This document shows, in pieces, positions 1 to 4,567 of a stretch of 5,331 nucleotides of DNA (the stretch's first letter is position 1; each line of letters opens with the position of its first letter). The notes beneath the pieces were generated by a model. That model had not been told where the DNA came from. It saw nothing but the letters and a program-made list of their open reading frames with translations, and did no database searches. The DNA comes from Actinomycetes bacterium (lineage in GTDB: Bacteria > Actinomycetota > Actinomycetes > Actinomycetales > Cellulomonadaceae). Location of the stretch: assembly GCA_023389455.1 (NCBI GenBank), contig JAEWEJ010000353.1, forward strand, positions 1 to 5,331, given 5' to 3'. The position numbers were made by a program, and so were the translations under genes.

Positions 1-93
1 CGCGTCGCGGGGCTGCTGGCCGTGGCGGGGCTCGGCGCCGTGGCACTGAGCCGCCCGGTCCACCCGTGGTGGCGGGGACGGGGCGAGGGGTAG
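1..93 (+). CDS. C-terminal end of an unidentified protein with a hydrophobic tail (5' end outside window)
   Basis: Reading frame 1 is open from the first base and ends at a TAG at 91-93, giving 30 residues. They form a hydrophobic Ala/Gly/Leu/Val stretch (about residues 2-17), which looks like the last membrane helix. A short basic and Trp-containing tail follows (RPVHPWWRGRGEG), suggesting a cytoplasmic C-terminus by the positive-inside rule. The codons are GC-ending like those of the other genes here. A palindromic hairpin lies about 40 nt after the stop. The family cannot be identified from this fragment. It is probably a real gene end because the frame, composition and following hairpin agree, but the fragment is short. 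Confidence 0.55.
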   Translation, partial: RVAGLLAVAGLGAVALSRPVHPWWRGRGEG

Positions 94-133
94 CGGTCCC
101 TCACGGCGGCGGCTGCGCCGAGCCGACCACAGC

Positions 134-172
134 GCGGCCGGGAGTTGGGGGCGTCCCCGCACGCCCGGCCGC
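134..172 (+). terminator. Candidate hairpin terminator after the first gene
   Basis: A perfect 9-bp stem pairs 134-142 (GCGGCCGGG) with 164-172 (CCCGGCCGC). Inside the loop a second small stem pairs 148-151 (GGGG) with 155-158 (CCCC). There is no T-run after it, so it is not a canonical intrinsic terminator; U-less hairpins are common in high-GC actinobacteria. Its place between a stop codon (93) and the next start (211) supports a role at a transcript end. It could instead be a chance GC-rich fold. Confidence 0.35.
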
Positions 173-198
173 CGCCTCCGCCCTGACGTGCACCCACC

Positions 199-204
199 TA
201 GCGT
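199..204 (+). promoter_or_regulatory. Candidate -10 element (TAGCGT) for a leaderless transcript
   Basis: TAGCGT matches the actinobacterial -10 pattern TANNNT and sits exactly 6 nt before the ATG at 211, so transcription would begin at or next to the start codon. No Shine-Dalgarno sequence precedes that ATG (the six bases are CGCGGC), which fits leaderless translation. No convincing -35 hexamer is visible at 16-18 nt upstream. The inference rests on motif and spacing only. Confidence 0.4.
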
Positions 205-210
205 CGCGGC

Positions 211-498
211 ATGTCGACGACGGTCATCGGGTCCGCGATCGCGGACGTGCAGGAGCAGCTGTGGTGCGCCCAGGTCGCGGTGGCCCGCGCGGGCGGCGTG
301 ACCTGGACCGGGGTGGCCGCCGACGCGGCGGAGGCCCGGCGCGGTGACCTGCTCGGCACGCTGCGGCGCTGCGTGCAGGCGCTGGAGGAGGCCGAGTCCT
401 TGCTCGCCGCCGTCGCGCGCGCCCCTCAGGCGGGCCTCGCTCCGGGGTTGCCCGCCGGGTGGTCGCGGCCCGGCGGGACGCTCGGCGTGACGTGGTGA
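211..498 (+). CDS. WXG100-like small helical protein, probable partner of the downstream hydrolase
   Basis: A 95-residue protein with no signal peptide and no tyrosine. Residues 6-27 and 35-72 are predicted amphipathic helices separated by a Trp-Thr-Gly turn (W32-T33-G34). This is the helix-WXG-helix hairpin of ESAT-6/CFP-10-like (WXG100) proteins. Residues 73-95 form a Pro/Gly-rich tail. WXG100 proteins are about 100 residues long, dimerise as four-helix bundles and are exported by, or act with, type VII secretion systems. A YxxxD/E export motif is absent, so if this protein is an ESX substrate it would need a partner carrying one. Its stop codon overlaps the next gene's GTG (GTGA, 495-498), strongly suggesting translational coupling. 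The start is ATG 211, which lacks a ribosome binding site but lies 6 nt behind a -10-like hexamer. Assignment rests on fold pattern and the single WTG motif, so the family is probable rather than certain. Confidence 0.65.
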   Translation: MSTTVIGSAIADVQEQLWCAQVAVARAGGVTWTGVAADAAEARRGDLLGTLRRCVQALEEAESLLAAVARAPQAGLAPGLPAGWSRPGGTLGVTW

Positions 499-2144
499 GC
501 GACGGGCGCTCGCTGACCCTCGGCGCGGCGGGGCGCGTCCTCGTGGACCCCGGTGAGCTCGTCGTGGCGGCGCGCCGGCTCCGAGCGGCCGCCGACGCCA
601 AGGACGTGGCGGACCTGCGCCTCGGTGCCGCCGCGTGGCGGGCGTCCGATCTTGCCGCCACCGTGCCGGAGGCCGTCGCACTGCGCGACACGCTCGCCGC
701 GCTGCGTCGCGCGCCGCACGGCCCTGCGGGTGCGGCGCAGGACCTGCGTCGGCTCGCCGCCCGTACCCAGGACGCCGCCGCGGCGTACGACCTCGCCGAG
801 ACGCAGGGCCAGGCGCGGTGCTCGGCCGTGCTCGGCGCGCTCGCGCTCGTGGTCGGCACCGGACCCCTGGGGCCGTCGGTGCTGCTGACGGCAGCCGCGG
901 GCGTCGCCGTCGGCGACCTGCTGCTGGAGGAGGCGCGCGACCTGGCGCTGCGGCCGGGGGCCCCGGCGTCGCCGACCGAGCTGGGCGGCGACCTGTCGCG
1001 CCTGGCGGACGTGCCGCGTCGGATCGTCGCGGACGGGCGCGCCGCCGTCGTCCTGCAGCTCCTGGCGGCCGCGCTCGGTTCCGTCGCGGGTGTGCACGCA
1101 CCTGCGACGGACCCGGTCCGGCGCTTCTCCGCCCTGGTCGCCGGGGTGCTGCCGACCCGCCACGCCCGGCTCGTACCGCGCACCGACCCACCCGTGCTGC
1201 CGGCCCCGCGGGGCGTCGGGGACCTGGTCGACCTGGTGGCGCGCACCTATGACGACGGCACGGACACGGGTGAGCCGGGCACGCCGCTCGCGACGGTCAC
1301 GGTGCAGCGCCTCGACCACGCGGACGGGACCCGCGCCTGGGTCGTGGCGGTGCCCGGGACCCGGGCGGCCGGGCTCACCGGGGACGTGCCCACGGACAAC
1401 GGCACGAACCTCGCGCTCGAGGGCGGCGTACCCGACGTGATGACGAGCGCGGTGCTCGAGGCGATGAGCCAGGCCGGTATCGGCAGCGACGACCCGGTCG
1501 CCCTCGTGGGCCACAGCCAGGGTGGGATGGTCGCGGCGAACGTCGCCGCCGTCACGGTCGGGTCCTACGCGGTGCGGCTGGTCGTGACCGCCGGGTCGCC
1601 CGACGTACCCGCGGCGGCGCCGGGCGTCGCGACCGTGACCCTCCGGCACCGCGAGGACGCCGTCACGCTGCTCGACGGGCGGGTCGGCGAGCGCGGCGGG
1701 CCCGGGACGTTGTCGGTCGTGCGGGACCTGGCCGCCACGGGTGGCCCGGCGCGGCCGTCGTTCAGCGAGGCGCACGCCGTCGCGGGCTACGTCCGGACCG
1801 GTGCGATGGTCGACCAGTCCCTGGGGGACCTGCCGGTCGACGACCCGGTGCGCCGGGCTCTCGCTGACGTCCTGGGGACGGACGTGCCGGGCAGGGACGT
1901 GCTGGGCGCGGACGCGCCCGGGGCGGGTGCCGTGCGCGCGACGACCACGCAGGTGAGCGTCACGACCGCCCCGCTCGTGCCCGGCCCGTCCGCCGCGGGC
2001 GGAGCCCGGCTCCCGGGCGCGCCTCAGTGGCCACCTGCGCGCCCCGGTCTGCCGACGGGACCCGGTCTGCTGCGCGCCGGGTCCGTCGTGGTCGGTCCGG
2101 TCAGCGCCGGTCCGACGACGTCATGGACGACAGGACGAAGCTGA
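495..2144 (+). CDS. Serine alpha/beta hydrolase (lipase-like) with ESX-like helical N-terminus
   Basis: A 549-residue protein taken from GTG 495, which overlaps the upstream stop by 4 nt; GTG 459 and GTG 492 are in-frame alternatives. Residues 1-105 are Ala/Arg-rich helices with a Trp at 49 and a YxxxE motif (Y98-E102), like the N-terminal domains of type VII secreted proteins. Residues 111-145 are hydrophobic and Gly/Ala-rich. The hydrolase domain spans about 265-440. It has a strand and loop with VVAVPGTR (283-290), a nucleophile elbow GHSQGG (339-344, Ser341), a likely acid in the HRED segment (Asp388) and a likely catalytic His427 in SEAHAVAGY. This order (Ser, Asp, His) is that of class-3-like lipases and esterases; the substrate cannot be deduced, but an acyl ester is likely. 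Residues 460-549 are a Pro/Gly/Ala-rich tail with no recognisable domain. There is no Sec signal peptide, so export, if any, would be through ESX. The last 44 nt overlap the convergent membrane-protein gene. The hydrolase call is firm; the secretion role is inference. Confidence 0.85.
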   Translation: MSDGRSLTLGAAGRVLVDPGELVVAARRLRAAADAKDVADLRLGAAAWRASDLAATVPEAVALRDTLAALRRAPHGPAGAAQDLRRLAARTQDAAAAYDLAETQGQARCSAVLGALALVVGTGPLGPSVLLTAAAGVAVGDLLLEEARDLALRPGAPASPTELGGDLSRLADVPRRIVADGRAAVVLQLLAAALGSVAGVHAPATDPVRRFSALVAGVLPTRHARLVPRTDPPVLPAPRGVGDLVDLVARTYDDGTDTGEPGTPLATVTVQRLDHADGTRAWVVAVPGTRAAGLTGDVPTDNGTNLALEGGVPDVMTSAVLEAMSQAGIGSDDPVALVGHSQGGMVAANVAAVTVGSYAVRLVVTAGSPDVPAAAPGVATVTLRHREDAVTLLDGRVGERGGPGTLSVVRDLAATGGPARPSFSEAHAVAGYVRTGAMVDQSLGDLPVDDPVRRALADVLGTDVPGRDVLGADAPGAGAVRATTTQVSVTTAPLVPGPSAAGGARLPGAPQWPPARPGLPTGPGLLRAGSVVVGPVSAGPTTSWTTGRS

Positions 2145-2481
2145 CGATGGAGATGATCAGCGCACCGAGGATCGCGGTGCCGAAGTCGTTGATCCGCAGG
2201 CCCCAGTCCGTCTGCTCGGTGATCCACTCGGTGAGCAGCAGCATCAGGGCGTTCACGACGAGGGTGAACAGCCCCAGCGTGAGGATGTACAGCGGCAACG
2301 ACAGGAGCGCGACGACCGGCTTGACGATCGCGTTGACGATCCCGAAGACGAGAGCGACGGCGAGGATGATCCCGATCGTCTGGGTCGTCGTCTCGCCACC
2401 GACGATCACCAGGCCGGGCAGGATCAGGGTGGCCAACCAGATGGCGATCCCGTTGATGAGCACGCGGACGACGAATCCCAT
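2101..2481 (-). CDS. Four-helix membrane protein, phage holin superfamily IV (PF04020-type)
   Basis: A 126-residue integral membrane protein with four predicted helices: about residues 5-27, 35-56, 58-84 and 102-120. The family landmarks are easy to see: NGIAIWLATLILPGLVI (10-26), FGIVNAIVKP (46-55), LSLPLYILTLGLFTLVVNAL (60-79) and a final GTAILGALIISIVS (101-114). These match the 'mycobacterial 4 TMS phage holin' family, which is widespread on ordinary bacterial chromosomes; despite the name it does not imply a prophage, and its function is unproven. The start is ATG 2481, where the family usually begins; the same frame stays open much further upstream, but that extension has non-coding character. 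A GGAG lies only 1 nt before the ATG, and a CAGTAT -10-like hexamer lies 6 nt before it, so the mRNA may be leaderless. The gene is divergent from the MarR gene, and its 3' end overlaps the hydrolase gene tail to tail. Confidence 0.9.
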   Translation of the reverse strand: MGFVVRVLINGIAIWLATLILPGLVIVGGETTTQTIGIILAVALVFGIVNAIVKPVVALLSLPLYILTLGLFTLVVNALMLLLTEWITEQTDWGLRINDFGTAILGALIISIVSFVLSSMTSSDRR

Positions 2482-2487
2482 GCTCCG

Positions 2488-2516
2488 ATACTGCCCCCTG
2501 CGACGCGTCTTCACAG
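2488..2516 (-). promoter_or_regulatory. Candidate promoter of the four-helix membrane protein gene
   Basis: On the minus strand, CAGTAT (2488-2493) resembles a -10 hexamer (A2, A5 and T6 of TATAAT) and lies 6 nt before the ATG. Seventeen nt upstream of it, CTGTGA (2511-2516) shares three positions with TTGACA. The geometry predicts a transcript starting at or very near the ATG, the same arrangement as at 199-211. Motif evidence only. Confidence 0.4.
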
Positions 2517-2550
2517 GTCGGCGCGGCCGCGCGCCGCGCATCGTGTCGCC

Positions 2551-3018
2551 GTGGACGGGCGTCACGGCCGCCGCGGGGTCGGGTGCGGCGGCCGGGACGC
2601 GGGGTCGGACGGTGGGTGGACCATCCACCGCCGCAGTCCGCAGGTCGCGGGGATCGAGCCGCTGCCCACCACCGAGCTCGCCGTGCTCATGCACGTGCTG
2701 GAGTCGCCCGGGTTGTCGGTGGGGGAGGTCTCGCGCCATCTCGGCCTGCGGCAGAGCAACACGAGCGCGGCCCTGCGGACGCTGGGCGAGCGTGGTCTCG
2801 TCGCGCGTGAGCCGGACCCCGACGACCGTCGCGTCACCCGGCTCGTCCCCACCGAGCGCGCGCAGGTCGAGCACGAGGCCGTGGCGGAGGCGTGGGTCGG
2901 ACCGGTCGTCGAGGCGGTGGGCGAGCTCTCGGCGTCCGACCTCGCCGCCCTCGAGGCGGCGGTCCCTGCCCTCCTCGCCCTCGACCGCCGCCTGCGCGCC
3001 CACCAGCCCGCCCCCTGA
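2551..3018 (+). CDS. MarR-family winged-helix transcriptional regulator
   Basis: A 155-residue cytoplasmic DNA-binding protein. The core from about residue 28 is a clear MarR fold. A helix at 40-53 begins with PTTELAVL, a second helix lies in LSVGEVSRHLGL (55-66), and the recognition helix is at about 67-82 (RQSNTSAALRTLGERG). The beta wing carries the hallmark DPDDRRVTRLVPTE (89-102, Arg93/Arg94), and C-terminal dimerisation helices run from about 103 to 150. MarR proteins bind palindromes as dimers and usually respond to small aromatic ligands; the ligand and targets here are unknown. The N-terminus is odd. From GTG 2551, the only ATG/GTG/TTG start ahead of the core, residues 1-24 are Gly/Arg-rich instead of the usual amphipathic first helix, and no ribosome binding site is visible. 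A 15-bp palindrome lies within this segment. The start is therefore uncertain, and the gene could be 5'-damaged. It sits 91 nt before the aminotransferase gene in the same orientation. Confidence 0.8.
   Translation: MDGRHGRRGVGCGGRDAGSDGGWTIHRRSPQVAGIEPLPTTELAVLMHVLESPGLSVGEVSRHLGLRQSNTSAALRTLGERGLVAREPDPDDRRVTRLVPTERAQVEHEAVAEAWVGPVVEAVGELSASDLAALEAAVPALLALDRRLRAHQPAP
2615..2629. repeat. 15-bp perfect inverted repeat inside the MarR gene 5' region
   Basis: GGTGGA (2615-2620) and TCCACC (2624-2629) are perfect reverse complements around a CCA spacer. It lies immediately before the recognisable MarR core codons. The size and symmetry would suit an autoregulatory MarR operator or a small RNA hairpin. 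It is unique in this window, and short GC-rich palindromes also arise by chance. Confidence 0.35.
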
Positions 3019-3049
3019 CGGCCCGCACGCCACCGGCGGCCCGCGCAGT

Positions 3050-3064
3050 GACCGGCAGCCGGTC
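3050..3064. repeat. 15-bp palindrome between the MarR and aminotransferase genes
   Basis: GACCGGC (3050-3056), one A, then GCCGGTC (3058-3064) form a perfect inverted repeat 31 nt after the MarR stop and 46 nt before the aminotransferase ATG. It could be a hairpin ending the MarR transcript (no T-run follows) or an operator. A second, shorter palindrome, CTCCGCGGAG, lies at 3071-3080. The sequence alone does not decide between these roles. Confidence 0.3.
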
Positions 3065-3109
3065 CGGCCACTCCGCGGAGCGAGGCACCGCGCGCCCGGT
3101 CGCGGTGGC

Positions 3110-4189
3110 ATGCTGGCGGCCGTGAGCCGCGTCCCCCTCCGCCGTGCCTTCGCCGACCTGCCCGCGTACGTGCCGGGCGCGCGCGCCGCCGTCGGGGCGG
3201 CCGCGTACAAGCTGTCGTCGAACGAGAACCCGTTCCCGCCGCTGCCGTCGGTGGTCGCCGCCATCGCGGACGCCGCCGTCGACGTCAACAGGTACCCGGA
3301 CATGTACGCCACGGAGCTGACCGAGGCGATCGCCCACCGCCTCGGCGTGGTGCCGGAGTCCGTCGTCGCAGGGACCGGCTCGGTCGCCGTGCTGGGTCAC
3401 GTGCTCACGGCAGTCTGCGAGGCCGGCGACGAGGTCGTGCTCCCGTGGCGCTCGTTCGAGGCGTACCCGATCGCGGTCGCCCTCGCCCACGCGCAGCAGG
3501 TGCGCGTCCCCGTCCTCGCCGACGGCCGCCTGGACCTGCCCGCGATGGCGGCGGCGGTCACGGACCGCACCCGCGTCGTGCTGGTCTGCACGCCCAACAA
3601 CCCCACGGGCCCGGCCGTCCGCGACGGTGAGCTGCGCGACTTCCTGGCGGCCGTGCCGCGCGACGTGCTCGTGGTCCTCGACGAGGCGTACGTCGAGTTC
3701 GTCCGCGACGCGCAGGCGCCCGACGCCCTCGCCCTGTTCGCGGAGCACCCGAACGTCGTGCTGCTGCGCACCTTCTCCAAGGCGTACGGGCTCGCGGGCC
3801 TGCGCGTCGGGTACGCCGTCGCCCGGCCCCGGCTGGCTGCCGCGATCCGGACGGCGTCGACGCCGTTCGGGGTCTCCCACGTCGCCCAGCTCGCGGCGCT
3901 CGCGTCGCTGCGCGCGGAGTCCGAGCTGCTCGTGCGGGTCGAGGCGATCGTCGCCGAGCGCAGCCGCATGCTCGAGGGCCTGCGCGCCCAGGGCTGGCAG
4001 GTGCCGGACAGCCAGGCCAACTTCGTCTGGCTCGCGGTGGGGGACCGGACGGTCACCTTCGCGGAGCGCTGCGCCCGCGCGGGCGTGCTGGTCCGGCCCT
4101 TCGCGGGTGACGGCGTGCGGGTGAGCGTCGGCGAGCGCGAGGCGACCGACCTCTTCCTCGAGGTCGCCCGGGAGCACGCGCCGCGCTGA
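3110..4189 (+). CDS. pat: PLP-dependent histidinol-phosphate / aromatic amino acid aminotransferase (Pat/HisC type)
   Basis: A 359-residue class I/II (fold type I) aminotransferase of normal length for HisC and Pat. Such enzymes transfer an amino group from glutamate to imidazole-acetol phosphate (histidine synthesis) or to phenylpyruvate-type keto acids. Visible landmarks include LSSNENPFPPLP (35-46), NRYPD (60-64), the phosphate-binding GTGS (88-91) and CTPNNPTG (160-167, with Asn164). DEAY (191-194) provides the Asp that binds the pyridine nitrogen. The PLP-binding Lys224 is in TFSKAYGLAGLRVGY (221-235), and Arg337 in GVRVSVG should bind the substrate carboxylate. WRSFEAYP (113-120) and QANFVWL (302-308) resemble the actinobacterial Pat (aromatic aminotransferase) group, as far as I recall it. 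The start is ATG 3110; GTG 3122 (355 residues, beginning VSRVPLRR) is equally plausible because neither has a clear ribosome binding site. All catalytic residues are present. Aminotransferase is certain, Pat versus HisC is not. Confidence 0.93.
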   Translation: MLAAVSRVPLRRAFADLPAYVPGARAAVGAAAYKLSSNENPFPPLPSVVAAIADAAVDVNRYPDMYATELTEAIAHRLGVVPESVVAGTGSVAVLGHVLTAVCEAGDEVVLPWRSFEAYPIAVALAHAQQVRVPVLADGRLDLPAMAAAVTDRTRVVLVCTPNNPTGPAVRDGELRDFLAAVPRDVLVVLDEAYVEFVRDAQAPDALALFAEHPNVVLLRTFSKAYGLAGLRVGYAVARPRLAAAIRTASTPFGVSHVAQLAALASLRAESELLVRVEAIVAERSRMLEGLRAQGWQVPDSQANFVWLAVGDRTVTFAERCARAGVLVRPFAGDGVRVSVGEREATDLFLEVAREHAPR

Positions 4190-4197
4190 CGGTTCGT

Positions 4198-4212
4198 CGT
4201 CCGGGCCGGACG
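4198..4212 (+). terminator. Small hairpin after the aminotransferase gene
   Basis: CGTCCG (4198-4203) pairs perfectly with CGGACG (4207-4212) around a GGC loop, 9 nt after the aminotransferase stop. No T-run follows. It may be a weak U-less terminator, or simply GC-rich chance pairing, in the 66-nt gap before the next gene. Confidence 0.3.
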
Positions 4213-4242
4213 TCCGCGCCCGCTCCTCTAGCCGTCCACCCC

Positions 4243-4251
4243 GGGCGGGAG
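4243..4251 (+). promoter_or_regulatory. Ribosome binding site of the small membrane protein gene
   Basis: GGGCGGGAG contains GGGAG, complementary to the 16S rRNA 3' end, and ends 4 nt before ATG 4256. This spacing is a little short; the in-frame ATG 4265 would be 13 nt away, which is too far. It is the best Shine-Dalgarno sequence in the window and favours the 4256 start. Confidence 0.5.
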
Positions 4252-4255
4252 CACG

Positions 4256-4567
4256 ATGGGCAGCATGGACATCGTGCTGGCGCGGGCCGCGACGACGGTC
4301 GACCCCTCGGACGCCACCGAGACCGCCTCGGAGTGGCTGGGCTCGCTGGCCGGCGGTGTCGCGCTGGCCGTCGTGATCGCCTCGTACGTCGTGATGCTCG
4401 TCGCGTACGTGCGGATCATCCAGAAGGCCGGGTACTCCGGGTGGTGGGTGCTCGTGGGCCTCGTGCCCGTGCTCAACCTCGTGATGTTCCTGGTGTTCGC
4501 CTTCAGCCAGTGGCCGGTGCTGCGGGAGAACGAGCGGCTGCGCGCGCAGGGGCGCTACGGCCCCTGA
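4256..4567 (+). CDS. Small two-helix membrane protein of unknown function
   Basis: A 103-residue protein that I cannot assign to a named gene. Residues 1-30 are polar with Thr, Asp and Ser and no signal peptide pattern. Two hydrophobic helices follow, about 31-53 and 63-84, joined by a short loop RIIQKAGYSGWW (53-64). A charged C-terminal segment runs from about 86 (WPVLRENERLRAQGR). The loop-plus-helix pattern, KAGYSGWW followed by a GLVPVLN stretch (68-74), recalls the small 'R/K-x-G-x-SGWW' inner-membrane families such as DUF805, but the match is partial and only a likeness. Two basic stretches leave the topology ambiguous. A Shine-Dalgarno supports ATG 4256. The gene follows the aminotransferase by 66 nt, and its final 65 nt overlap the end of the convergent CtaG-like gene. 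Codon use and hydrophobic pattern support a real gene. Confidence 0.75.
   Translation: MGSMDIVLARAATTVDPSDATETASEWLGSLAGGVALAVVIASYVVMLVAYVRIIQKAGYSGWWVLVGLVPVLNLVMFLVFAFSQWPVLRENERLRAQGRYGP

Noticed and set aside
459..494. Earlier GTG start (459) for the hydrolase
   Set aside because: It would add only Arg-rich residues inside the upstream gene. GTG 495 gives the classic 4-nt stop/start overlap.
224..1775. Long minus-strand open frames (224-1246 and 426-1775) opposite the WXG/hydrolase genes
   Set aside because: Their translations are Arg/Ala/Pro-rich without any domain or hydrophobic pattern. They are antisense shadows of GC-rich coding sequence, while the plus strand shows a clear hydrolase.
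1866..1923. Degenerate repeat-like GACGTG/GCGGAC run in the hydrolase tail
   Set aside because: The copies are imperfect, short and of uneven length. This is best read as a low-complexity Gly/Asp/Pro linker and not a defined repeat.
2101..2481. Reading the 'phage holin' family match as evidence for a prophage
   Set aside because: This family is common on ordinary actinobacterial chromosomes, and no other phage gene, integrase or att-like repeat is visible.
2027..3109. Upstream extension of the aminotransferase frame to 2027
   Set aside because: It crosses the membrane protein and MarR genes in other frames with Ser/Arg/Thr-rich translation. The normal enzyme length is reached from 3110.
2482..3312. 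Upstream extension of the four-helix membrane protein frame to 3312
   Set aside because: The extension is antisense to MarR and the aminotransferase start and is low complexity. The family begins at the Met at 2481.
2834..4177. 447-codon minus-strand open frame opposite the aminotransferase
   Set aside because: Its composition is His/Arg/Gly-rich with no motif, and it mirrors the well-supported aminotransferase gene.
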